64,000 nt of DNA from Leisingera caerulea DSM 24564 (GTDB lineage Bacteria > Pseudomonadota > Alphaproteobacteria > Rhodobacterales > Rhodobacteraceae): positions 2,861,217-2,925,216 of the forward strand of contig NZ_KI421513.1 in the NCBI RefSeq assembly GCF_000473325.1, in the 5' to 3' direction. How positions within the stretch are numbered: the stretch's first letter is position 1; each line of letters opens with the position of its first letter. A model generated the notes under the pieces. The model made no database searches. It was given only the letters and a program-made list of their open reading frames with translations, and had not been told where the DNA came from. A program made the translations under genes and the position numbers. Shown here one piece after another: positions 57,616-64,000 of this stretch.

Positions 57616-58677
57616 ATGGCCGAAATCATCCCGTTTTTCCCGCCCGCCGCCCGCCAGTCCCGGGCCGATGCCCAGAAGGCGCTGATCGCCGGTTTCGCCT
57701 CGCACCGGCGCAGTCAGGAGGACGTTTTCTGGCTCAAGGAAAACGCGGAGCTTCTCAACATTCTGGAATGCACAGGGGCGGATGTTGCCGCGGACGCCCT
57801 GCAGCCCCTGCTGCCGTTTTACGACGGCGCAGCGCGCCATATCAGTTTTTTCCGCCAGTACTACCGCTTTATACTGTCAATCTGCCTGGACCTGGAGGAC
57901 TTGGGTCTGCCGGGGCAGACCGGGGCGCAGATTGCCCAATGGGTTTCCGCCCAAGGGCTGGCCCAGGCAGAGCTGTCGGACCTGCAGCGGGCAGAGGCCC
58001 GCCGCCTGCTGGCGCGGCGCGGCATCGCTCTGCGGGACGAGGGGCTGGACGACCGGCTCCGCGGCTTTATCTCCCGTCCTCAAACCTTTGCTATTCCGAA
58101 CAAAAAGGCCGCCTATGAGCTGACCCATATCGTGTTTTACCTGTCCGAGTACGGGCGCCGGGATCCAGCCCTGCCGGCGGCTGCCGTGACCAGCCTGGAA
58201 TTTGCGGGCCTGGTGGCGTTTCTCGACCAGAATGCCGACCTGCTGGCGGAGATCTGCATCGCCATGCGTTACGCCGGGCAGCAGCCGTCGGCAGCGTGGG
58301 AGGCTTGGATCGACGGGCAAGTTTCCGCTTATATACTCGCTAAAGATGAATTTTCTGGACTTCATGATGCGTATCACGAGTACTTTGTAGTCAACTGGCT
58401 CATGCTGCTGTCTGGCCGTTCGGCCTTCCGGCAGCCGGTTCCCCCGGGGGCTTTGCATGTGTCGGCGCAGCAGGGAGGGAGCATTTTGAGGAGCCTGTCT
58501 GAAGCCGTGTTTGATGCCGGAGCGGCCCGCGCCAGCTGGAGCGCCGTGAAAGCCCGCGCCGAAGCGGCGCTGAGCGAGGAGCAGCATCGCATTCTTTCCG
58601 CGGCGGAGCGCAGCTGCGCCGGATTTGCCGGATTTTTCGAAGGCTTTGCCCGTGCAGGCAGCGCGGGAGCGGCATGA
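57616..58677 (+). CDS. Helical protein of unknown function next to FSSGS gene (DUF6902-like?)
   Basis: A 353-residue, mostly helical soluble protein starting MAEIIPFFPPAARQSRADA. Conspicuous sequences are AAYELTHIVFYLSEYGRRDP (about residue 160) and LHDAYHEYFVVNWLMLLSG (about 245) with three His residues. There is no radical-SAM, YcaO, ATP-grasp or lanthipeptide motif, so no known peptide-modifying fold is recognised. The stop overlaps the exporter start (ATGA), so both are translationally coupled. It starts 105 bp after the repeat gene with no clear terminator between. Confidence 0.7.
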   Translation: MAEIIPFFPPAARQSRADAQKALIAGFASHRRSQEDVFWLKENAELLNILECTGADVAADALQPLLPFYDGAARHISFFRQYYRFILSICLDLEDLGLPGQTGAQIAQWVSAQGLAQAELSDLQRAEARRLLARRGIALRDEGLDDRLRGFISRPQTFAIPNKKAAYELTHIVFYLSEYGRRDPALPAAAVTSLEFAGLVAFLDQNADLLAEICIAMRYAGQQPSAAWEAWIDGQVSAYILAKDEFSGLHDAYHEYFVVNWLMLLSGRSAFRQPVPPGALHVSAQQGGSILRSLSEAVFDAGAARASWSAVKARAEAALSEEQHRILSAAERSCAGFAGFFEGFARAGSAGAA

Positions 58678-59588
58678 TGCGCTGCTCCCGCAACCAGGCC
58701 CTGGCCGGGGCGCTGCTGGTGATCGCCTATACCGGGCTGATCGCCTCTGCCGACGGGATCACCAAACTGCTTGCGGGCCAATACGCAGCGGCCCAGCTCT
58801 ATGCGCTCTCCGGTGCCATGGTTGCGGGGTTTTGCCTGCTGGCGGACCGGCTGCCTGCTGTGCGCGGCGGCTTCCGCACCCGGTGCCCGCGGGCGATGGC
58901 CTTGCGCTCCGGTGCGACGCTGGTTGCGGCGGTGTGCTTCTTCTATGCCTTCCGGCTGCTGCCCTTTGCCGAGGTGTTTGTGTTCATCGGGCTGATGCCG
59001 CTGCTGGCGGGCGCCATGTCCGGGCTGGTGCTGAAGGAGCCGGTGCGCCCGGCCGCCTGGGCGGCGCTTGGCGCTGGTTTTGCAGGCGTGCTGTTTCTGT
59101 TTCCGGGCGGGGTTGCCTCCGCCTCGCTGGGCCATCTCGTGGCTTTGGCCGCTGCGGTTTCCGGCACATTTTCCATGACACTGGCGCGGTTTATCGGGCG
59201 GTATGAAAGCAATTCGCTGGCGCAGGTCTTTTATCCCAACCTGACCATCTGCCTGGTGATGCTGCTGCTGCTGCCCTTTGTCTGGATCCCGATGCCGCTG
59301 GTTGATGCGGGCTGGGCTGCGGCTTATGCCTTCCTGTTGTTCGGCGCACGCTGGCTGCTGGTGGTGGCGCTGCGGCTCTTGGCCTCCTACGCCGTCACCC
59401 CTTTGATGAATTTGCAGTTCATCTGGATGGCGGTGATCGGCGCGGTGTTCTTTGGCGAATTCCCGCCCGCGACCACCTATGCCGGCGGTGTTATCGTCAT
59501 TGCCTCGGGGCTTTATCTGGTCTGGGACCAGTTCGCCCCGGCGCTGCCGCGGCTGCGCAATCCGGGACGGCTGCAGACCGATCCGTGA
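58674..59588 (+). CDS. EamA/DMT-family transporter
   Basis: A 304-residue membrane protein with ten hydrophobic segments in two EamA halves (LLVIAYTGLIASADGITKLL at the start; SGTFSMTLARFIGRYES at the centre; TPLMNLQFIWMAVIGAVFFG near the end). DMT transporters export metabolites such as amino acids. Its start overlaps the helical protein gene, tying it to the FSSGS cluster. The substrate is unknown. Confidence 0.88.
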   Translation: MMRCSRNQALAGALLVIAYTGLIASADGITKLLAGQYAAAQLYALSGAMVAGFCLLADRLPAVRGGFRTRCPRAMALRSGATLVAAVCFFYAFRLLPFAEVFVFIGLMPLLAGAMSGLVLKEPVRPAAWAALGAGFAGVLFLFPGGVASASLGHLVALAAAVSGTFSMTLARFIGRYESNSLAQVFYPNLTICLVMLLLLPFVWIPMPLVDAGWAAAYAFLLFGARWLLVVALRLLASYAVTPLMNLQFIWMAVIGAVFFGEFPPATTYAGGVIVIASGLYLVWDQFAPALPRLRNPGRLQTDP

Positions 59589-59710
59589 CGCGCCAATCCA
59601 ACGGCCTGAGCCCCGAAAGGAGCGCTGGATTTATTCGATAATTGCGGCCCGGAAAACACGCGTTTTCCGGGTCGTTTCCCGCGCTGGGAAACGTGCCCGC
59701 AAGGGCGGGA

Positions 59711-60034
59711 TCACATTGAGAACGAGGTGCCGCAGCCGCAGCTGGAGGTGGCGTTGGGGTTCTCGATGGTGAACCGCGCGCCGATCAGTTCCTCGGTGAA
59801 ATCAATCACCGCGTTCTCCAGGAACGGCAGCGACACGGCATCGACCACCACTTTTTCGCCCTGTCCTTCAAGGACCAGGTCATCGGGTTTCGCCTCATCC
59901 AGCGCGATCTCATACTGGAAGCCGGAACAGCCGCCGCCTTCGACCGCGACGCGCAGCGCCTGGCCCTGATCCGCGGCGCCGATTTCGGCCAGCCGGGCAA
60001 AGGCGCGGTCGGTGACTTTCGGGGGCAGGTTCAT
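59711..60034 (-). CDS. A-type iron-sulfur carrier (ErpA/IscA-like)
   Basis: A 107-residue protein from the ATG at 60034 (MNLPPKVTDRAFARLAEIG). The three cluster-binding cysteines are in GGGCSGFQYEI and SSCGCGTSFSM. It hands Fe-S clusters to apo-enzymes. The longer frame to 60112 extends into the divergent promoter region of the dGTPase gene and is rejected. Confidence 0.93.
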   Translation of the reverse strand: MNLPPKVTDRAFARLAEIGAADQGQALRVAVEGGGCSGFQYEIALDEAKPDDLVLEGQGEKVVVDAVSLPFLENAVIDFTEELIGARFTIENPNATSSCGCGTSFSM

Positions 60035-60126
60035 ACGGTCTCTCTCCAAAGCTGATGTTGCAGCGCAAGACATTATATAGAAAGGTGCAATCCAGGCAGC
60101 AAGATTTGCCAAGGAAAAGATTTGAT

Positions 60127-61278
60127 ATGCATGCGCCTTTTGCCACGATGCCCGACCGCAGCCGCGGGCGGCAGGTTCCGGAGGAGGAAAGCTCCTTCCG
60201 CTCGCCCTATCAGCGCGACCGCGACCGGATTATCCATGCCAGCGCTTTCCGCAGGCTCAAGCACAAGACCCAGGTATTTGTGGAGCATGAGGGCGACAAC
60301 TACCGCACCCGCCTGACCCATTCGATCGAGGTGGGGCAGGTGGGCCGCACCATTGCCGGCGCGCTGGGACTGAATCAGGAGCTGACCGAGGCGGTGGCGC
60401 TGGCGCATGACCTGGGCCACACGCCGTTCGGCCACACCGGCGAGGACGCGCTGCATGCGCTGATGGAACCCTACGGCGGCTTTGATCACAACGCCCAGGC
60501 GATCCGCATCGTCACCCGTCTGGAGCGGCACTATGCCGCGTTCGACGGCTTGAACCTCACCTGGGAAACCCTTGAAGCGATTGCCAAACACAACGGCCCG
60601 GTGGTGGGGGAGCTGCCCTGGGCGCTGGCCGAATGCAACGCCGAGGTCGACCTGGAGCTGCACACTCACGCCAGCGCCGAGGCGCAGGTGGCGGCGCTTT
60701 CCGATGACATCGCCTATAACAACCACGACCTGCATGATGCGCTGCGCGCCGGTCTGTTCACCGACGATGACCTGGCCCGCCTGCCGCTGCTGGACAAGGC
60801 CTATGGCGAGGTGGACCGGCTCTATCCCGGCCTCGACCCGAACCGCCGCCGCCACGAGGCGCTGCGCCGGTTCTTCGGTGTGATGGTCAGCGACGTGATC
60901 GACACCGCCCGCGCCCTGCTGGCAGAAACCGGCGTCCAGAGCGTCGAGGAAGTCCGTGCGCTGGGGCAGCCGGTGGTGAAATTCTCCGATCCCTTGTGGC
61001 GCGACCTGAAGGACATCCGCGCCTTCCTGTTCACGCGCATGTACCGCGCGCCATCAGTGATGGAGAAGCGCGCCAAGGTCGCCAAGGTGGTGGAGGCGCT
61101 TTTCCCCTACTTTCTGGACAATCCGCTGGAGATGCCGGAGCGCTGGCACGCCGACATTGCCGCAGCCGAAGACCGCACCGCGCTGGCGCGGATCGTGTCG
61201 GACTATATCGCCGGCATGACCGACCGTTTCGCCCTGCAGCAGCATGAACGGCTGATCGGGGTGAAGGTCGAGGTATAA
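60127..61278 (+). CDS. dGTP triphosphohydrolase-like HD protein
   Basis: A 383-residue protein from the ATG at 60127 (MHAPFATMPDRSRGRQVPEE). Family landmarks are SPYQRDRDRIIHASAFRRLK, the metal site in RLTHSIEVGQ and AHDLGHTPFGHTGE, and a later DDIAYNNHD. Members of this type-2 dGTPase group hydrolyse dNTPs to nucleosides and triphosphate. Divergent from the A-type carrier gene. Confidence 0.93.
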   Translation: MHAPFATMPDRSRGRQVPEEESSFRSPYQRDRDRIIHASAFRRLKHKTQVFVEHEGDNYRTRLTHSIEVGQVGRTIAGALGLNQELTEAVALAHDLGHTPFGHTGEDALHALMEPYGGFDHNAQAIRIVTRLERHYAAFDGLNLTWETLEAIAKHNGPVVGELPWALAECNAEVDLELHTHASAEAQVAALSDDIAYNNHDLHDALRAGLFTDDDLARLPLLDKAYGEVDRLYPGLDPNRRRHEALRRFFGVMVSDVIDTARALLAETGVQSVEEVRALGQPVVKFSDPLWRDLKDIRAFLFTRMYRAPSVMEKRAKVAKVVEALFPYFLDNPLEMPERWHADIAAAEDRTALARIVSDYIAGMTDRFALQQHERLIGVKVEV

Positions 61279-61652
61279 GGGCTTCCGGCTGCTGTTTCTT
61301 TCCTTTCGCCAGTGCCGTTCATCGGCAGGGCAGGGATGGCGGCGCCGCCAACAGGGGCGGAGGATAGGGCCGGAACGCCAGCGCGCCCCGGGTCCGGTCA
61401 AAAGCTTCATCCGTCAGACGCCCCTGCACCTTTTGCCGAGGTGGTCTTTGGGGCCCTGGTCTCCTGTTCGCGCGGGGTGCCAGACCCGCGCCATGTGCTG
61501 CAGCGGGAGGGATCTTCGCAGCTTCCGGTTAAACCCGCGCTAGCGGGGCGTACGGTGCTGGCGGCCGCGGCGCAACGGGGGCGGGCGCCTTGTTTGCCTG
61601 TGAATGTTCCTGTAATGTTCTTAATCATTGGGTGATATGAAGGAACGCTGGA
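61279..61652. other. 374-bp region without a supported gene
   Basis: A 107-codon plus-strand frame (61312-61635) has no ribosome binding site and a low-complexity translation. I see no RNA gene or repeat here. Confidence 0.6.
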
Positions 61653-62045
61653 ATGATTGAGGGAAGCTGCTGTTGCGGTGCCGTGAAATTTGAGCTGCTG
61701 GCGCAGCCCGCGCTGATGGGCACCTGCCATTGCTCCCGCTGCCGCAAGGCCGGGGCCAGCACTATTGTCTTTGTGAAAAAGGACGACTTGCGCTGGGTTT
61801 CCGGCAAAGAGGAGGTGGCGCTGTACCAGCCCGCGCCGCCCTATAAGAACGGCCGCTGTTTCTGCCGGATCTGCGGCAGCTCGCTGGGGGAGATCCTGTC
61901 GGAGGAGGAGAGCTTCCCCATCGCCGCAAACGCGCTGGATGGGGTGCTGGAGGTGGCAAACAGCTTTCATGAGTTTGTGGGCGAGAAGCCCAGTTGGTAC
62001 GAAATCTGCGACGGTGCAAAGCAGTCGCAGGGGCATCCGGTTTAG
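61653..62045 (+). CDS. GFA (CENP-V/formaldehyde-activating enzyme-like) protein
   Basis: A 130-residue protein with the zinc-binding cysteines of the GFA fold: GSCCCGAVKFE, TCHCSRCRKAGAS and RICGSSLG. Relatives bind glutathione or act on small thiol adducts; the substrate is not known. AAGGAA lies about ten bases before the ATG. The following 266 bp (62046-62311) hold no gene. Confidence 0.9.
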   Translation: MIEGSCCCGAVKFELLAQPALMGTCHCSRCRKAGASTIVFVKKDDLRWVSGKEEVALYQPAPPYKNGRCFCRICGSSLGEILSEEESFPIAANALDGVLEVANSFHEFVGEKPSWYEICDGAKQSQGHPV

Positions 62046-62311
62046 GTATGGCAGCGTAGGGCGGGCGATTGCGCCCGCCGCGCGCGGTAGGAAAACCGGA
62101 ACGGGGTGGTGGGCAAATTGCCCGCCCTGCGTGCTCAGGGGGGGGCATTCGCGCCAGCCCAGGCAGGCGCAGACCTATCTGGTGTGTCCTGCCGGTCATC
62201 ACCGGGTTTTCTGAAGCTCCGCCAAATTGGCCGTAAGCCGTGCTATGATCTGGCCCTATGACGCCGCGGGGCATCGGCGGTATCCGCAAACGGAGCAGCA
62301 AGGGAAAAGCC

Positions 62312-62611
62312 ATGGCACGCTGGACCGTCACATTTACAGACAAGCCCGAGATGGACCGGGTGCGCGGCGACAGGAAGCGGCGTGAGGCGCATATCGCCTA
62401 CGTGCGCGCCCATCCTGAATTGCAGATCGGCGGCGCGCTGGCGATGCGGCCGATGCAGGACTTTCCCGGCGCGATCTGGAATGTGGAGGCCGAAACCCGG
62501 CAGGATGTCGAGCGGCTGATCCTGCAGGACCCGTATTACGTTGCCTCTCTGCGCCGTTACACGATCACGGAATGGGGCACCGCCTCAGCCGTTCAGGGCA
62601 TTTTGTCCTGA
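62312..62611 (+). CDS. YciI-like protein
   Basis: A 99-residue protein from the ATG at 62312, preceded by AAGGG. It has the dimeric alpha/beta barrel pattern (WTVTFTDKPEM, HIAYVRAHPELQIGGAL, VERLILQDPYYVASLRRY) with the conserved His and Asp of YciI proteins. Enzymatic role unknown. Confidence 0.82.
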   Translation: MARWTVTFTDKPEMDRVRGDRKRREAHIAYVRAHPELQIGGALAMRPMQDFPGAIWNVEAETRQDVERLILQDPYYVASLRRYTITEWGTASAVQGILS

Positions 62612-62797
62612 TCCGCCGGCGGCCAGGCCAGACGGCGCGCGCCGCAGCGGCGGCGCATATTTCCGGCGCGGAAAAATGGCCGGAAAATTTGAATTTTCCG
62701 GAGCGCTCCGCCTGAGGCCGCGGGCTGCCCCTGCAATGCTGTTGACCCTTCCTGCAGCCCCCGGTATCCGCTGTGCTGAACATATGGGACGCCAGAT

Positions 62798-64000
62798 ATG
62801 AACCTCTTTACCGATATCCGCACGCTTGTGATTGAAAGCCTGACCGCCATGACCGGCGAGGGCGCGCTGCCCGAGGGGCTTGATTTTGCCAATGTCGCGG
62901 TGGAGCCGCCGCGCGATGCCGCCCACGGCGACATGGCGACCAACGCGGCGATGGTGCTGGCCAAGCCCGCGAAAATGAAACCGCGCGACATTGCCGAGAT
63001 GCTGGCGGCCAAGCTGGCAGCGGATGACCGGATCACCAGCGCCGAAGTTGCAGGCCCCGGTTTCCTCAACCTGCGCTTGGCACCCGGCATCTGGCAGGGG
63101 GTGCTGAAATCCGTCCTGGACGCAGGCACGGATTACGGCCGCTCTGACTTTGGCGCGGGCAAGCGCGTGAACGTCGAATATGTCTCCGCCAACCCGACCG
63201 GCCCGCTGCACGTGGGCCATACCCGCGGTGCGGTGTTTGGCGATGCGCTGGCGGCATTGCTGGCCTATGCCGGCTATGACGTCACCCGCGAATATTACAT
63301 CAACGACGGCGGCGGCCAGGTCGACGTGCTGGCGCGCTCTGTCTACCTGCGCTACCTGGAGGCGCACGGCCAGGAGATCGCCTTTGCCGACGGCACCTAT
63401 CCCGGCGACTATCTGGTTCCCGTCGGCCAGGCGCTGAAGGACAAGGTGGGCGACGCCTATCTGAATCAGCCGGAAGAGGTCTGGCTGGCAGAGGTGCGCG
63501 CGTTTTCCACCGATGCGATGATGGCGCTGATCCGCGAGGATCTGGCCCAGCTTGGCATCGAAATGGACGTGTTTTATTCCGAGAAATCCCTCTATGGCAC
63601 CGGCAAGATCGAGGCGGCGCTGAAGGCGCTGGAGGCCAAGGGGCTGATCTATCAGGGCGTGCTGGAGCCGCCGAAAGGCAAGAAGCCGGACGACTGGGAG
63701 CCGCGCGAGCAGACCCTGTTCAAATCCACCGATCACGGCGACGACGTCGACCGGGCGGTGAAGAAATCCGATGGCTCCTGGACCTATTTCGCGCCGGACA
63801 TCGCCTATCACTACGACAAGGTGGAGCGCGGCTTTGACGAGCTGATCGACATCTTCGGCGCCGACCACGGCGGTTACGTCAAGCGGATGAAGGCGGCGGT
63901 GTCGGCGCTGTCCGATGGCAAGGTACCGCTGGACATCAAGCTGTGCCAGCTGGTGAAGCTGTTCAAGGACGGCCAGGAATTCAAGATGTCCAAGCGGGCA
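62798..64000 (+). CDS. argS: Arginyl-tRNA synthetase, 3' end cut off
   Basis: 401 codons are present from the ATG at 62798 ([20 protein letters not shown]). The N-terminal Add1 domain is followed by the class I HIGH-type motif HVGH ([18 protein letters not shown]) and, at the window edge, the KMSK motif (EFKMSKRA). It charges tRNA-Arg. The remainder with the anticodon-binding domain lies beyond base 64000. Confidence 0.97.
   Translation, partial: MNLFTDIRTLVIESLTAMTGEGALPEGLDFANVAVEPPRDAAHGDMATNAAMVLAKPAKMKPRDIAEMLAAKLAADDRITSAEVAGPGFLNLRLAPGIWQGVLKSVLDAGTDYGRSDFGAGKRVNVEYVSANPTGPLHVGHTRGAVFGDALAALLAYAGYDVTREYYINDGGGQVDVLARSVYLRYLEAHGQEIAFADGTYPGDYLVPVGQALKDKVGDAYLNQPEEVWLAEVRAFSTDAMMALIREDLAQLGIEMDVFYSEKSLYGTGKIEAALKALEAKGLIYQGVLEPPKGKKPDDWEPREQTLFKSTDHGDDVDRAVKKSDGSWTYFAPDIAYHYDKVERGFDELIDIFGADHGGYVKRMKAAVSALSDGKVPLDIKLCQLVKLFKDGQEFKMSKRA

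Noticed and set aside
61312..61635. 107-codon plus-strand frame
   Set aside because: No ribosome binding site, low-complexity Ala/Pro/Arg translation, hydrophobic end only by chance.
1..64000. tRNA, rRNA and insertion-sequence genes
   Set aside because: I looked for tRNA-like cloverleaf ends, rRNA segments and IS transposases and saw none; MuA is the only transposase.

Overview
ORGANISM. The chromosomal genes (glnE, minCDE, a single-cysteine DksA variant, a small PIN-domain gene directly after an RlmI-type methyltransferase, ErpA-type carrier, dGTPase, argS), the high G+C content and the alphaproteobacterial phage gene types point to a marine Rhodobacteraceae of the Roseobacter group (Leisingera/Phaeobacter-like; this is inference, no rRNA gene is present). 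LAYOUT. Bases 1 to about 36.7 kb are most of a Mu-like transposable prophage in reverse orientation: its right end lies before base 1 and its left end lies between about 36.55 and 36.99 kb, just upstream of glnE. Read in phage order (right to left) it has: an accessory zone with a LuxR receptor, a LuxI acyl-homoserine-lactone synthase, two ribbon-helix-helix proteins and two membrane proteins (32.2-36.3 kb); a small HTH repressor and a divergent Ner-like gene flanking the genetic switch (31.3-32.1 kb); early genes with ParB-like protein, MuA transposase and MuB ATPase (26.7-31.3 kb); a run of small middle genes ending with GemA and a Mor-like activator plus terminator (22.9-26.7 kb); lysis genes (amidase, 3-TM holin, 21.1-22.8 kb); Mu-type DNA packaging and head genes (gp25-gp29, gpF, a Dam-like methylase, gpG, protease/scaffold, major head protein gpT, gp35, gp36; 10.1-21.1 kb); and a non-contractile lambda/GTA-like tail module with a programmed -1 frameshift (1-10.1 kb). 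From 36.99 kb onward the host chromosome resumes: glnE and neighbours, RlmI-like methyltransferase, M48 protease, ThrE exporter, HD-GYP protein, minCDE, PhoD-like phosphatase, a MoxR/VWA cluster, dksA, FAD monooxygenase, exonuclease III, an unusual three-gene cluster with a nine-fold FSSGS repeat protein (56.6-59.6 kb), ErpA-type protein, dGTPase, GFA and YciI proteins, and the 5' part of argS. MAIN RESULT. The prophage carries a complete quorum-sensing pair, and the 162-bp switch between the repressor and the early operon contains a 20-bp perfect-half-site lux box (31669-31688, ACCTG...CAGGT) that abuts the -35 elements of both inferred divergent promoters. The same switch carries ATCATAA/TTATGAT half-sites that recur, with the same 11- and 20-bp spacings, in front of luxR and luxI. 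This is a reciprocal wiring diagram: the phage repressor (or Ner) may control the quorum-sensing genes, and LuxR-AHL may control the phage decision. The second noteworthy system is the FSSGS repeat protein / helical protein / EamA transporter cluster, which looks like a multi-copy peptide or structural-repeat system of unknown function.
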